A stretch of 64,000 nt of DNA from Nitratireductor thuwali (GTDB lineage Bacteria > Pseudomonadota > Alphaproteobacteria > Rhizobiales > Rhizobiaceae): the NCBI RefSeq assembly GCF_036621415.1, contig NZ_CP030941.1, positions 806,001-870,000 on the forward strand. The letters are read 5' to 3'. How positions within the stretch are numbered: position 1 is the stretch's first letter; each line of letters starts with the position of its first letter. Positions 18,489-29,910 of this stretch are shown piece after piece. The notes under the pieces are model-generated. The model did not search any database. It worked only from the letters and a program-made list of their open reading frames with translations, and was not told where the DNA came from. The translations under genes and the position numbers were made by a program.

Positions 18489-19772
18489 TCACTCCGCCGG
18501 CTGAGGCGTGGAGGCCGCACCGGCCTTGTTCTTCTCAAGCACGGCTTCCGTGATCGAGTTGGGCAGACGCCGCGGCGTCTCGATGAGGCCGAGCACCGGC
18601 ATGACGACCAGGAAGAAGGCGAAGTAGTACAGCGTCGCGACCTGAGCCATCGCCACATAGATGCCCTCCGCCGGGCGCGAGCCCAGCCAGCCGAGGAAGA
18701 TGGCGTCGACCACGAAGAGCCAGAAGAACAGCTTGTACCAGGGACGGTAGACCGCCGAACGGACCTTCGACGTATCGAGCCACGGCACCACGAACAGCAC
18801 GGCGATCGCCCCGAACATGGCGAGCACGCCGCCTAGCTTGGAATCGATGGGGCCGATGTTGAAGGTGATGGCGCGCAGGATCGCGTAGAAGGGCAGGAAG
18901 TACCACTCCGGCACGATATGGGCCGGCGTGTTGAGCGGGTCCGCCTCGATGTAGTTGTCCGCATGGCCCAGATAGTTCGGGATGTAGAAGACGAAATAGG
19001 CGAACAGGATGAGGAACAGCACCATGGCGAAGCCGTCCTTGACGGTCGCATAAGGCGTGAAGCGAACCGTGTCCGTCTTCGACTTGACCTCGATGCCGGT
19101 CGGGTTGGTCTGGCCGGTCACGTGCAGCGCCCACACATGCAGCACGACCACGCCGGCGATCATGAAGGGCAGCAGGTAGTGCAGCGAGAAGAAGCGGTTG
19201 AGCGTGGGATTGTCGACCGCGAAGCCGCCGAGCAGCAGCTCCTGGATCCAGGTGCCGACCAGCGGGATGGCGGTGAAGAAGCCGGTGATCACAGTCGCGC
19301 CCCAGAAGCTCATCTGCCCCCAGGGAAGCACATAGCCCATGAAGGCGGTCGCCATCATGAGGAGGTAGATGATGCAGCCGAGGATCCACAGGAGCTCGCG
19401 CGGCGCCTTGTAGGAACCGTAATAGAGCCCGCGGAAGATGTGGATATAGACGGCGACGAAGAACATGGAGGCGCCGTTGGCGTGCAGATAGCGCAGCAGC
19501 CAGCCGGAATTGACGTCGCGCATGATCTTCTCGACCGAGAGGAACGCGATCTCCGTATTGGCCGCATAATGCATGGCCAGCACGACGCCTGTCAGGATCT
19601 GCGCCACCAGCATGAGGGTCAGGATGCCGCCGAACGTATAGGCGTAGTTGAGATTCCGCGGCACCGGATAGGCAACGAAGGAATCGTAGATCAGGCGCGG
19701 CAAGGGAAGGCGCGCATCCATCCAGCGTCCAAGACCGCTTTGTGGATTGTAGGTAGAGTGTCCACCGCTCAT
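18489..19772 (-). CDS. petB: Cytochrome b of the bc1 complex
   Basis: 427 residues, the quinol-oxidising, proton-translocating core. Eight or so membrane helices; haem-binding His residues in [25 protein letters not shown] and [10 protein letters not shown]; the Qo-site signature PEWY in [17 protein letters not shown]; and [18 protein letters not shown]. The gene follows petA after 17 nt and its stop overlaps a possible GTG start of petC. Confidence 0.97.
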   Translation of the reverse strand: MSGGHSTYNPQSGLGRWMDARLPLPRLIYDSFVAYPVPRNLNYAYTFGGILTLMLVAQILTGVVLAMHYAANTEIAFLSVEKIMRDVNSGWLLRYLHANGASMFFVAVYIHIFRGLYYGSYKAPRELLWILGCIIYLLMMATAFMGYVLPWGQMSFWGATVITGFFTAIPLVGTWIQELLLGGFAVDNPTLNRFFSLHYLLPFMIAGVVVLHVWALHVTGQTNPTGIEVKSKTDTVRFTPYATVKDGFAMVLFLILFAYFVFYIPNYLGHADNYIEADPLNTPAHIVPEWYFLPFYAILRAITFNIGPIDSKLGGVLAMFGAIAVLFVVPWLDTSKVRSAVYRPWYKLFFWLFVVDAIFLGWLGSRPAEGIYVAMAQVATLYYFAFFLVVMPVLGLIETPRRLPNSITEAVLEKNKAGAASTPQPAE

Positions 19773-19789
19773 TGACTATGCTCCCTGCC

Positions 19790-20353
19790 CTAGCCGATTT
19801 CGATCATGGTATCGGAGATGAATTCAAGCGTCGGCACGGGCAGATTCTCCGGCGCCGGGCCTTTGCGGATGCGGCCGGCCGTATCGTAGTGCGAGCCGTG
19901 GCAGGGGCAGAACCAGCCGCCGAAATCGCCGGCCTGGCCAAGCGGCACGCAGCCCAGATGCGTGCACACGCCGACCATGATCAGCCAGTTTTCAAGACCC
20001 TCCCCTGCCGAGCGGGCGATGTCCGTCGCCGGCGCGTCGCCCGCCAGATTGGCGTTGCGCGCAATCGGATCCTTGAGCTCGTCGAGCGGGACCTGTCTGG
20101 CCGCTTCGATCTCGGCCTCGGTGCGGTTCCGGATGAAGACCGGCTTGCCGCGCCACTTGACGGTCAAGGACATGCCCGGCTCGACGCCCGAGACGTCGAC
20201 CTGAACGGAGGCCTGGGCGCGCGTGGACGCATCGGGGCGCATCTGGTCGATGAACGGCCAGGCGACACCTGCCGCACCGACCACGCCGGCCATGCCTGTG
20301 GCAACGTAGAGGAAATCGCGACGATTGGGTTCGGTCGAATCGGTTGCGCTCAC
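19790..20353 (-). CDS. petA: Ubiquinol-cytochrome c reductase iron-sulfur subunit (Rieske)
   Basis: 187 residues. Twin-arginine signal-anchor ([15 protein letters not shown]) keeps it in the membrane with the cluster domain in the periplasm. The 2Fe-2S ligands are C130 and H132 (CTHLGC) and C149 and H152 (CPCHGS); C135 and C151 form the stabilising disulfide. First gene of petABC; the promoter should lie in 20354-20554, where I saw no clear boxes. Confidence 0.97.
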   Translation of the reverse strand: MSATDSTEPNRRDFLYVATGMAGVVGAAGVAWPFIDQMRPDASTRAQASVQVDVSGVEPGMSLTVKWRGKPVFIRNRTEAEIEAARQVPLDELKDPIARNANLAGDAPATDIARSAGEGLENWLIMVGVCTHLGCVPLGQAGDFGGWFCPCHGSHYDTAGRIRKGPAPENLPVPTLEFISDTMIEIG

Positions 20354-20554
20354 GGGACTGGGGTCCTTTCACCTTGTACCTGTGGGCCGGGAACTTATCT
20401 TCATAGGCATTGCGGCCCATCGGATTCGGCGCGACGGACCGGTCCTTTCCCCCGGCAATTCGCGATGGTTTCTATGCTCCGAGCATGAACTTGTCCAGAC
20501 GCCGAAGGCCCGGCAGGGCACATTGTCGCGGGCAAATTGCCACGTTTAAACCAC

Positions 20555-21031
20555 TTATCCCACCCCGCCGGCCGCACGCGGCCGCCCGAGCCGGCCGACC
20601 ATGGCCAATCCATCGCGGATATTGAGGCCCATGAGCATCAGATTCGCGCCGCCGGCTAAGAACTCGACGCCCTGAACGGCCGCGAAGACCGCGTCGAACT
20701 CGCCCGCTCCGGCCTTCACCGCCAGGAAGATCGCCGACGGGACCAGGATCAGGAGCCCGTTGGCCGCGACGACGCGCATGCGCGCCAGCTTTGTTGCGGC
20801 CCGCCCCCGCGGCCGCGGCCCGGCCATGAGAAAACCCGTGAAACCCGTCGCCATGAGCGCGGGTACAAGGATCGTCAGCCCCCAGCCCACCGTCGTCTTT
20901 ACCGACGCGACCGCCTGCCGCGTCCCGCCGAGCTCGACGGCGGCCGATGCAACAAGGAAGGCTGCAATGATGGCGAAGGCCAATATGCCGGCAAAGGCAT
21001 GCAGGCGCGGGATCAGGCGTTTCCTGTTCAT
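20555..21031 (-). CDS. Four-helix membrane protein, unknown
   Basis: 158 residues. Four hydrophobic segments (about 10-35, 47-68, 82-105 and 118-135) separated by short basic loops (GPRPRGRAATKLARMR). No family recognised. The start ATG 21031 has GGAG upstream; the frame is open further upstream but into the divergent MarR gene. The gap to MarR contains the TATAGC palindrome, so it is probably controlled by that regulator. Confidence 0.7.
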   Translation of the reverse strand: MNRKRLIPRLHAFAGILAFAIIAAFLVASAAVELGGTRQAVASVKTTVGWGLTILVPALMATGFTGFLMAGPRPRGRAATKLARMRVVAANGLLILVPSAIFLAVKAGAGEFDAVFAAVQGVEFLAGGANLMLMGLNIRDGLAMVGRLGRPRAAGGVG

Positions 21032-21093
21032 GATCGGAACTCCAGCTTGCTTCCTTGTGGGCGATATGAAATACATAGCATGCAATTCAATTA

Positions 21094-21107
21094 TATAGCA
21101 AGCTATA
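21094..21107. promoter_or_regulatory. Probable MarR operator
   Basis: TATAGC-AA-GCTATA, an inverted repeat immediately before the marR ATG (21110) in the AT-rich divergent gap. A related half-site, ATAGCATGCAAT, lies at about 21075-21086. Position and symmetry fit autoregulation plus control of the divergent membrane-protein gene. Confidence 0.6.
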
Positions 21108-21109
21108 CA

Positions 21110-21556
21110 ATGTCCCTCGACCGCCAGGAATCCGCCGGCTATCTGACCAATTGGGCGGCGCGCCTGTTTGCCCGCGCCATCGACAGGCGGCTGAAGCCGC
21201 TGGGGCTTTCCTCGGGCTATCTGCCCGTCTTCTTTGCCCTTGCCGGCGGCAAGGCGCTGACCCAGAAGCAACTGGCCAAGGCAGCGTCGATCGAACAGCC
21301 CACCATGGCCGCGACGCTTTCGCGGATGGAGCGCGACGGCCTGGTCGAGCGCGCGCCCGACCCCAAGGACAAGCGCGCCAGCCTGATAAGCCTCACCCCG
21401 TCGGCCCGCGACAAGATCGAGGAGGTCGTCGCGGCAACCCGCGCGGTCAACGGCGACGCGCTGTCGGACCTGTCGCCCGACGAGACGGAGGCCTATTTCG
21501 CGGCTTTGAAGAAGATCATCGCCTCGCTGGAGCGGGTCGCCGGCGAGAGGGGATGA
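21110..21556 (+). CDS. MarR-family transcriptional regulator
   Basis: 148 residues, winged helix. QKQLAKAASIEQPTMAATLSRMERDGLVERAPDPKDKRASLISL is the complete MarR DNA-binding and wing region (about 50-95). The ligand is unknown. ATG 21110 follows an AT-rich palindrome rather than a strong ribosome site, suggesting a short leader. Divergent from the membrane-protein gene at 20555-21031, its likely target. Confidence 0.9.
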   Translation: MSLDRQESAGYLTNWAARLFARAIDRRLKPLGLSSGYLPVFFALAGGKALTQKQLAKAASIEQPTMAATLSRMERDGLVERAPDPKDKRASLISLTPSARDKIEEVVAATRAVNGDALSDLSPDETEAYFAALKKIIASLERVAGERG

Positions 21557-21592
21557 CGGCGGGCAGCCGGGGCGTCGGCGACTGCCCCGCCG

Positions 21593-21889
21593 TCAGCAGC
21601 TGCCGAGGCGCGCCAGCACCTTGCGCGGAATGCCCATGTCATGGATGACCGCATCGTGGCGCTTGAGCCCGCAGAGTTCGCGCTGGATGAAATAAGCATA
21701 GACGGCATCCGCCGCCGCCTTCAAAAGCGCCGGATCGGCTTCATCCGGGGCCTGGGCGTGCAGCCGCGCGAGCGCCCGTTCAGCCCGCCGGCCCGCCTCG
21801 CCGAGCGCGACGGCCATCTCCTCCGCCAGCTCGTAATCGAGCGTCGCAATGCCGGTTCTCGTGAGGCTGCTTTTGCGATCGCCAGACAT
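21593..21889 (-). CDS. Small helical protein, DUF6665-like
   Basis: 98 residues from ATG 21889 (GAGGTTGGA upstream). The segment LDYELAEEMAVALGEAGRRAERALARL followed by a Tyr-rich helix (YAYFIQRELCGLKRHD) and DMGIPRKVLARLG resembles small Rhizobiales proteins annotated DUF6665; I am not certain of the family number. Predicted all-helical and cytoplasmic. Function unknown. It converges on marR. Confidence 0.65.
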   Translation of the reverse strand: MSGDRKSSLTRTGIATLDYELAEEMAVALGEAGRRAERALARLHAQAPDEADPALLKAAADAVYAYFIQRELCGLKRHDAVIHDMGIPRKVLARLGSC

Positions 21890-22130
21890 TCCAACCTCGC
21901 CGCCCTGGCAGCCGGGCATACGGCCGCGCCCGTCCAGATAATGCATCGCGCCCAGCGCGCAAGAGGATCCGCGGCCGCCGCCCCTGAAATAGGGTTACAA
22001 GCCTACCCTTTTGATCAAGTCGGGAATTGCGGCCATACCCAAAATTGCAGCGGTGACATGATTGCAGTTGAACACCGCACCGCAATGGCGCCATCCTGGC
22101 ATGCCGTTTGTTCGATTGCCGGAAATTCCC

Positions 22131-22763
22131 ATGACCACGCTCGAACTGCTTGCCTTTACCATCGTGGCTGCACTGCTGGTGGTGTCGCCCGGCCCCAACG
22201 GCGTGCTGATCGCCAAGACCGTGCCGACTTCCGGCAAGGCGGCGGGTTTCGCCAACATTGCCGGCTTCTTCGCCGCCTTCTATGTGCACGGCGCGCTGTC
22301 GATTCTCGGCATATCGATCATCCTGGTGCAATCGGCCGAGGCCTTCTTCATCGTGAAGATGCTGGGTGCCGCATATCTTTGCTATATCGGCGCCAAGGCG
22401 TTGTGGCAGGCATGGCGCGGCGTGGTCGCCCCTGTCGCCACGGCCCCTGCCAGACGGAGGCGAACGCTGGCGCGGGCCGTCGGCGAAGGCTTCCTCACCA
22501 ACGCACTCAACCCGAAGGTCTCCATGTTCTACCTGGCCGCCTTCCCGCAGTTCATGCCGGCAAACGCGGAAGCCGCCGCCTGGGCCTTCGCCCTGGTGGT
22601 GATCCACTCCCTCCTGAACGTGATCTGGTTCTCGGCCCTCGTGTTCCTTTTCGCCTCCTTGCGGACGCTAGGTGGCAAGCCGTGGATGCAGCGCTGGCTG
22701 AAAGCGGTCACCGGCGCCGTGTTCGTCGGATTTGGACTGAAGCTGGCGACGTTGAGGCCCTAG
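22131..22763 (+). CDS. LysE/RhtB-family amino-acid exporter
   Basis: 210 residues, about six membrane helices. The N terminus PGPNGVLIAKT and the downstream NALNPKVSMFYLAAFPQF are the LysE/RhtB signatures. Likely exports an amino acid or homoserine-lactone-like compound; substrate unknown. GGAAATTCCC precedes ATG 22131. It converges on hemF; the short gap contains an inverted repeat (22769-22804). Confidence 0.9.
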   Translation: MTTLELLAFTIVAALLVVSPGPNGVLIAKTVPTSGKAAGFANIAGFFAAFYVHGALSILGISIILVQSAEAFFIVKMLGAAYLCYIGAKALWQAWRGVVAPVATAPARRRRTLARAVGEGFLTNALNPKVSMFYLAAFPQFMPANAEAAAWAFALVVIHSLLNVIWFSALVFLFASLRTLGGKPWMQRWLKAVTGAVFVGFGLKLATLRP

Positions 22764-22768
22764 CCCCA

Positions 22769-22804
22769 GATCAGTTCACCGTTCACAGAAACGCTGAACT
22801 GATC
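22769..22804. repeat. Palindrome between the lysE-type gene and hemF
   Basis: GATCAGTTCA (22769-22778) and TGAACTGATC (22795-22804), perfect 10-bp arms with a 16-nt loop, in the 51-bp gap between convergent genes. It resembles rhizobial intergenic palindromes containing GGTTCA/TGAACC arms and may serve as a bidirectional transcript end. Confidence 0.6.
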
Positions 22805-22814
22805 CAACGCGCTC

Positions 22815-23729
22815 CTACGGCCACTTCACCACGGGCGGCATGCTGGACAGGATGGAATCGACATTGCCGCCCGTCTTCAGGCCGAAGATCGTGCCGCGAT
22901 CGTAGAGCAGGTTGAACTCCACGTAGCGTCCGCGGCGGATCAGCTGCTCCTCGCGGTCCGCCTCGGTCCAGTTGGTGTTGAAGTTCTTGCGGACCAGATG
23001 CTGATAGACGACGAGGAAGGCGCGGCCGACATCCTGGGTGAAGGCGAAATCGGCGTCCCAGCCGCCCTTTTCCTCCGGCGTCTTGAGCCAGTCGTAAAAG
23101 ATCCCGCCGACCCCGCGCGGCTCGTGCCGGTGCGGCAGGTAGAAGTACTCGTCGCACCAGTTCTTGAACCTGCCGTAGTCGGCGACGCCGGCATGCTTGT
23201 CGCAGACGAACTGCATCGCCTTGTGGAAGGCCACCGTGTCGGCGTCCTCCTGGGTGCGGCGACGGTCGAGCACCGGCGTTAGATCGGCGCCGCCGCCGAA
23301 CCATTGGCGGGTGGTGATCACCATGCGCGTGTTCATGTGGACGGCCGGCACATGCGGGTTCTGCGGATGGGCGATCAGCGAGATGCCGGACGCCCAGAAG
23401 CGCGGGTCCTCCTCGGCTCCCGGTATCTGCTTGCGGAAGTCCGGCGAGAACTCGCCATGGACGGTGGAGGTGTGCACGCCGACCTTTTCGAACACGCGGC
23501 CATGCATCACCGACATGACGCCGCCGCCGCCCTTGCCCTCTTCGCGCTGCCACGGGGTCCGCTCGAAACGGCCGGGAGCGCGGGTGGACAGCGGCCCCGT
23601 CAGTTCGTCCTCGAGCCTTTCCAGGGCCATGCAGGTGCGGTCGCGCAGCGTCTCGAACCAGTGCCTGGCGGCGTTTTTCTTGTCGTCGATATTGTCGGGG
23701 ATGCCGACGGGCAGGTCCGAATGTTCCAT
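22815..23729 (-). CDS. hemF: Oxygen-dependent coproporphyrinogen III oxidase
   Basis: 304 residues. Converts coproporphyrinogen III to protoporphyrinogen IX with O2 in haem synthesis. Signatures: [68 protein letters not shown] and [26 protein letters not shown] sits 5 nt before ATG 23729, so the longer frame (to 23795) is not used. Divergent from an 85-residue protein gene. Supplies haem for the bc1 complex encoded 3 kb away. Confidence 0.97.
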   Translation of the reverse strand: MEHSDLPVGIPDNIDDKKNAARHWFETLRDRTCMALERLEDELTGPLSTRAPGRFERTPWQREEGKGGGGVMSVMHGRVFEKVGVHTSTVHGEFSPDFRKQIPGAEEDPRFWASGISLIAHPQNPHVPAVHMNTRMVITTRQWFGGGADLTPVLDRRRTQEDADTVAFHKAMQFVCDKHAGVADYGRFKNWCDEYFYLPHRHEPRGVGGIFYDWLKTPEEKGGWDADFAFTQDVGRAFLVVYQHLVRKNFNTNWTEADREEQLIRRGRYVEFNLLYDRGTIFGLKTGGNVDSILSSMPPVVKWP

Positions 23730-23840
23730 GGCTTCCTCCCGCGCCATGGCGAAAGAACGCGGGGCGCTGCAGCACAAATGACTCGCAATTTTCACCGGCG
23801 AGACCTAATCTTCCTGGCAGTCGGGTCAAGGAGTTCTTTT

Positions 23841-24098
23841 GTGCGCGTACCCGCAAAACCGCCGCTAGAGGGGCTCAAGCGCACCCTCGACAAGCAGCGC
23901 GCCAACGGTCACCGGATGCCGCGCGACGGCTTCCTGCGCGAAAGCTTTTCGCTGCCGCGGGACCAGGCCCGCGCCAAGGCGCGAGAATGGCTGGAGCGTT
24001 GGCCGAAGCAGGCCTACTGGACGGAAATCGAGAGCTGGTGCGAGCGCCCCGGCGACGTGATCGAATTCACCATGCGCCGGCTGCCGACCGCCGACTGA
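23841..24098 (+). CDS. Small basic protein, unknown
   Basis: 85 residues starting at GTG 23841 with AAGGAG at 23828-23833. Composition is basic and helical (DQARAKAREWLERWPKQAYWTEIESW), with a C-terminal strand-like segment DVIEFTMRRL. No family recognised. Divergent from hemF with a 111-bp shared upstream region. The good ribosome site and a clean stop before a non-coding gap support it as a gene. Confidence 0.65.
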   Translation: MRVPAKPPLEGLKRTLDKQRANGHRMPRDGFLRESFSLPRDQARAKAREWLERWPKQAYWTEIESWCERPGDVIEFTMRRLPTAD

Positions 24099-24263
24099 GC
24101 GCGCGGCAGCGCCGCCTGCGCAGCCCTCCCCGCCGGGGGCGATGCCGGAAACTTGAGGCGCATTTTACTGGAAGCACCACGACCTGCGTGCATTACTGCC
24201 GCCGCTGGGCCCGATTAGGTCCGGCGTCGCGACTCCTTTTGAACAACATCGAGGATTTGATAC

Positions 24264-24764
24264 ATGTCAATTGCCCGCATCTCCTGTGCCGCGCTCGCCC
24301 TTGCAGCAAGCATGTCCACCGCATCTGCCGAAATGCTGCCCACGGCGCCGTACCTGCCCCTTGACAAGGCGGTTCAGGCCGCCAATGCGGCCGTCATGGC
24401 CTGCAAGGAGAAAGGCTTCGCCGTCAGCGCCGCGGTCGTGGCCCGCAGCGGCTCCACCTCAGCGCTGTTGCGCGGCGACGGCGCCGGACCCCACACGACG
24501 GGTTCGGCGACGGGCAAGGCCTTCACCTCCGCGAGCCTTGGCCGCCCGTCCGCCCAGCTTGCTACCGTCATAGCCGATAACCCGCAGATGGCGGGCCTGC
24601 GCGACATGGATCCGCGTCTCGTGATCCTCGGCGGCGGCCTGCCCGTCAGGATCGACGGCGCGCTGGTGGCCGGCATCGGCGTCGGCGGCGCCCCGTCCGC
24701 GGCGGTCGACGCCGAATGCGCCGTGGCCGGGCTTGCGGCGATCGGCGCCGAGATTCCGGAATAA
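24264..24764 (+). CDS. GlcG/HbpS-family secreted protein
   Basis: 166 residues. Signal peptide to about residue 22 (STASA), then a GlcG/HbpS domain: LDKAVQAANAAVMACKEKGF, the GKAFTSASLGRPS block and IDGALVAGIGVGGAPSAAVDAECAVAG. Streptomyces HbpS binds haem and iron and feeds redox signals to a sensor kinase; other members have unknown roles. The signal peptide places it in the periplasm. It ends at a 10-bp GC-rich hairpin. Confidence 0.85.
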   Translation: MSIARISCAALALAASMSTASAEMLPTAPYLPLDKAVQAANAAVMACKEKGFAVSAAVVARSGSTSALLRGDGAGPHTTGSATGKAFTSASLGRPSAQLATVIADNPQMAGLRDMDPRLVILGGGLPVRIDGALVAGIGVGGAPSAAVDAECAVAGLAAIGAEIPE

Positions 24765-24773
24765 CAAATGCCC

Positions 24774-24798
24774 GGCGCCCCGGCCCGTCCGGGGCGCC
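24774..24798. terminator. GC-rich hairpin between convergent genes
   Basis: GGCGCCCCGG (24774-24783), CCCGT, CCGGGGCGCC (24789-24798). Perfect 10-bp stem between the HbpS-like gene and trmL, both ending here. There is no long T run on either side, so termination efficiency is uncertain. Confidence 0.6.
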
Positions 24799-24804
24799 TC
24801 CGCT

Positions 24805-25266
24805 TCAGCCGACCTGCCGCGTGGCCTCGCCGACCGCCATCGCCGCCGACATGGCCAGGTTGAGGCTGCGCGCTTCCTTGCGTATCGGGATGACCAGCCG
24901 ATGATCGGCCGCCTGATGCACCCATTCGGGAGCGCCGGACGATTCCCTGCCGAAGAGAAGGATGTCGCCCGGCCTGAACGCGAAAGCCGTATAGGGCACG
25001 CAGGCCCTGGTCGTGAACAGGACCAGCCTGCGCTCCTCTTTCCTGCGCCATTCGTCGTATGCCTCCCACGAGGGATGGCGTTGGAGGCTGCATATTTCGA
25101 GATAGTCCATGCCGGCCCGTTTAAGGGCCTTGTCGGAGGTTTCGAAGCCCGCCGGCTCGATCAGGTCGACCTGCAGGCCCTTGCACGCCGCCAGCCGGAG
25201 GATGGCGCCGGTATTGCCGGCGATGTCCGGTTGAAAGAGCGCGATCCGAAACCCTGTCCCGTTCAT
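24805..25266 (-). CDS. trmL: tRNA (cytidine(34)-2'-O)-methyltransferase
   Basis: 153 residues, a minimal SPOUT methyltransferase that 2'-O-methylates the wobble base of some tRNAs. Motifs of the knotted SAM site: LFQPDIAGNTGAILRLA, LLFGRESSGAPEWV and IPIRKEARSLNLAMSAAM. In many relatives trmL stands next to petABC; here the two are about 4.5 kb apart. Confidence 0.95.
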   Translation of the reverse strand: MNGTGFRIALFQPDIAGNTGAILRLAACKGLQVDLIEPAGFETSDKALKRAGMDYLEICSLQRHPSWEAYDEWRRKEERRLVLFTTRACVPYTAFAFRPGDILLFGRESSGAPEWVHQAADHRLVIPIRKEARSLNLAMSAAMAVGEATRQVG

Positions 25267-25562
25267 GATGCAATCAACTGTATCCAGGGCGCAACACCTA
25301 CACCAAATGCGTGCTCACCGAATCAACCGGTGGCTGGTCAACAACGCGCGGGCCGCTTATAAGTTCATCCGGATCGACGCAAACCGCCGGAGGCAGAAAT
25401 GGACCACATGATTTTCGTTGCCCCATTCTGCGCACGTCCCTGGGCAGGGGCCGGCCAGAAGGCCTGACGGCGGTTTCGCGACCAAGCTTACCCTGAAAAC
25501 ATTCAGCGCTCGCAAGCGAATCCGCCGGAAACCCTTTCCGGAACACCCAATGGATTCGTCTC
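25267..25562. other. Intergenic region with a possible 22-codon ORF
   Basis: 296 bp between trmL and the small basic protein gene. The only item of note is an ORF at 25399-25467 (plus; begins MDHMIFVAPFCARPW) preceded by GGAGG at a good spacing. It is too short to judge. No structured RNA was recognised. Confidence 0.25.
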
Positions 25563-25829
25563 ATGCGAAAATCGATCAGGACAGGCGCTGACGCGCCCAA
25601 AACCGAACGCTCCGCCCTTCCCGCCGCAACGCCGCAATCTCCTGCCACCACACTGTCAGGAGCTTTTGCGGCCGCGCTTGGCGCGGGGAAACAAAAGGAG
25701 CATCCCTTCGACGGACAAAAGAGCGGCCGCAAGACCGCGCTCCGGCAGATGGCCGGCAAGGGCGGCTCGAAGCCCTTGAAGGACATGCCGCGCGGCGCGC
25801 CGGCCGCGCCGCGCAAGGGCCACAGATAA
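25563..25829 (+). CDS. Small basic Ala/Lys/Pro-rich protein, unknown
   Basis: 88 residues, rich in Ala, Lys, Arg and Pro; probably disordered. It ends MAGKGGSKPLKDMPRGAPAA followed by a basic tail. No strong ribosome site precedes ATG 25563, and codon use alone does not prove it. It lies just ahead of a perfect palindrome and the ABC exporter pair. Could also be a non-coding leader. Confidence 0.4.
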   Translation: MRKSIRTGADAPKTERSALPAATPQSPATTLSGAFAAALGAGKQKEHPFDGQKSGRKTALRQMAGKGGSKPLKDMPRGAPAAPRKGHR

Positions 25830-25840
25830 CCGAAGAAAAA

Positions 25841-25864
25841 GGCGCCGGCACGCGTGCCGGCGCC
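25841..25864. repeat. Perfect 24-bp palindrome before the ABC genes
   Basis: Two 12-base arms (GGCGCCGGCACG / CGTGCCGGCGCC) with no spacer, flanked by AAAAA on the left. It ends 17 nt before the ABC start. As RNA on the minus strand it would be a terminator with a T run; on the plus strand it is a strong leader hairpin close to the ribosome site. Confidence 0.6.
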
Positions 25865-25881
25865 GCTTCGAGGACGAATTG

Positions 25882-27725
25882 ATGTTTGAATGGTTTGAAC
25901 GACGACTGAACCCCTTCCCCGGTGACGAGCCGGAGGAGCCGCCGCGCACATTCCTCGCCTTCTGCCTGCACTTCACCAAGGGTGCATGGCCGTTCATCGG
26001 ATTGTCGGCGGTGCTGATGATGATCATCGCCCTTGCCGAAGTTTGGATGTTCTCCTTCCTGGGCAACATCGTCGACTGGCTGGCGGCCAGGGACCGGGCG
26101 ACCTTTCTGGAGGAAGAGGGCCTGAAACTTGCGGGCATGGCAGTGATCGTCGCGGTTGTCCTGCCGGCCACCGTCTATCTCTACGGCCTCATCACGCACC
26201 AGGTGCTGATGGGCAACTATCCCATGCGCATCCGCTGGCAGGTGCATCGCTACCTGCTCAAGCAGTCGATGAGCTTCTACCAGGAAGAATTCGCCGGACG
26301 CATCGCCACCAAGCTCATGCAGACCGCGCTCGCCGTGCGCGAATGCGTGATCAAGCTGGTCGACGTGATGAACTACGTGACGGTCTATTTCGCCGGCATG
26401 CTGTTCCTTGCCGCCTCGGCCGATTGGAAGCTGGCCGCTCCCCTGCTGGTCTGGCTCGCGGGCTACGTCCTGTTGATGCGGCACTATATTCCGCTGCTTG
26501 GAAAAGTGGCGGAGAAACAGGCCGACGCACGCTCGATCATGACGGGCCGCATCGTCGACAGCTACACCAACATCCAGACGGTCAAGCTGTTCTCCCATGC
26601 CCGCCGCGAGGCGAGTTTCGCGCGCGAGGGCATGAACGGGTTCCTCGGCACCGTCTATCGGCAGTTCCGGCTGATCACCGGCCTCTACGGCATGCTCTAC
26701 CTGCTCAATGCGTTGTGCCTGGTGGCGGTCGGCGCGCTGTCGATCCAGCTATGGCTTGCCGAAGCCGTTACCGTGGGCTCCGTCGCGGTGGTGCTCGGCC
26801 TCGTGCTGAGGCTGTGGGGCATGTCGCAGTGGATCATGTGGGAACTGACAGCGCTGTTCGAAAATGTCGGCACGGTGCAGGACGGCATAGCCTCCATCTC
26901 GCTTCCCCGCGTGGTCGACGACAAGCCCGGCGCCGGGGAACTGCAGGTGCCCCGGGGCGAGATCGTCTTCGACCGGATCGGCTTCCACTACGGCAAGGCC
27001 GGCGGCGTCATCGACAATCTGTCGCTCGCCATCCGGCCCGGCGAGAAGGTCGGCCTCGTCGGCCGCTCGGGCGCCGGCAAGTCGACGCTCGTGAACCTTC
27101 TCCTGCGGTTTCACGACCTGCAGGACGGCCGCATCCTGATCGACGGCACCGACATCGCCGACGTCCGGCAGGAGAGCCTGCGCGAGCAGATCGGTGTGGT
27201 GACGCAGGACACCTCGCTCCTGCACCGCTCGCTGCGCGACAACATCGTCTATGGCAGGCCCGACGCCACCGAAGAACAGGTGATCGAGGCCGCCCGCCGC
27301 GCCGAGGCACTGGAATTCATCGAGGGGCTTACCGACATTAAGGGGCGCAAAGGGTTCGATGCCCATGTGGGCGAGCGCGGCGTCAAGCTTTCGGGCGGGC
27401 AGCGCCAGCGCATCGCGATTGCCCGCGTGATGCTGAAGGACGCGCCCATTCTCATCCTGGACGAGGCGACATCGGCGCTCGATTCGGAAGCCGAAGCCGC
27501 CATCCAGCAGAACCTGTACCGGCTCATGGAAGGAAAGACCGTGATCGCCATCGCCCACCGCCTCTCGACCATCGCGGCCATGGACCGGCTTATCGTGATG
27601 GACAAGGGCAGCATCGTGGAAGAAGGCAGCCATGAAACGCTGATTGCCGCCGGAGGCATCTATGCCGGCCTGTGGCAGCGGCAATCGGGCGGGTTCCTGC
27701 ATGTCGAGCAGGCGGAGGCTGCCGA

Positions 27726-27729
<4 letters not shown>
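25882..27729 (+). CDS. ABC exporter half-transporter (first of pair)
   Basis: 615 residues: a six-helix exporter membrane domain (about 30-330) and a C-terminal ATPase domain (about 350-600). Walker A GRSGAGKST, Q-loop TQDTSLLHRS, signature LSGGQRQRIAIARVML, Walker B ILILDEATSALD and switch His in AIAHRLSTIA are all intact. The start is ATG 25882; an in-frame TTG precedes it directly. The stop overlaps the second half-transporter (ATGA), so a heterodimer is likely. Substrate (lipid, peptide or drug) cannot be told. Confidence 0.93.
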
Positions 27730-29624
<1,895 letters not shown>

Positions 29625-29626
29625 AT

Positions 29627-29818
29627 TCAGCGCGGCTGCGACCGATCCGCGACGCGATTGAAACCTGCGGCAAGCGGCAGATCCGCAAGCTCGCGCTCGC
29701 TCATCGCCTGCAGCGCGGGATGCGCCAGCGGATCGCGCCGCCAGATCTCCTCGTCGTCCTGCGGCTGCGGCCGGCCAACCGATCTGCTCCGGGCAAGGCT
29801 CCAAAGAAACTTGAGCAT
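29627..29818 (-). CDS. Small protein with DUF1127-like motif
   Basis: 63 residues from ATG 29818, which has GGAGATGGAGAA just upstream; longer starts (to 29875) lack a ribosome site. A hydrophobic N terminus (MLKFLWSLARSRS) is followed by DPLAHPALQAMSERELADLPL, where SERELADLPL resembles the DRELADIGL motif of DUF1127. Such small alphaproteobacterial proteins are often under LysR control (for example by VtlR/LsrB), and here a LysR gene stands divergently 92 nt away. The stop faces the end of the ABC gene. Confidence 0.6.
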   Translation of the reverse strand: MLKFLWSLARSRSVGRPQPQDDEEIWRRDPLAHPALQAMSERELADLPLAAGFNRVADRSQPR

Positions 29819-29910
29819 TTCTCCATCTCCGGCAACCATCTGGTCAAGATTTGCCATAGGGAGTGCGGTTATCAATGGAGTTTACGTGCAGGACGTTATA
29901 GAAAAACTTC

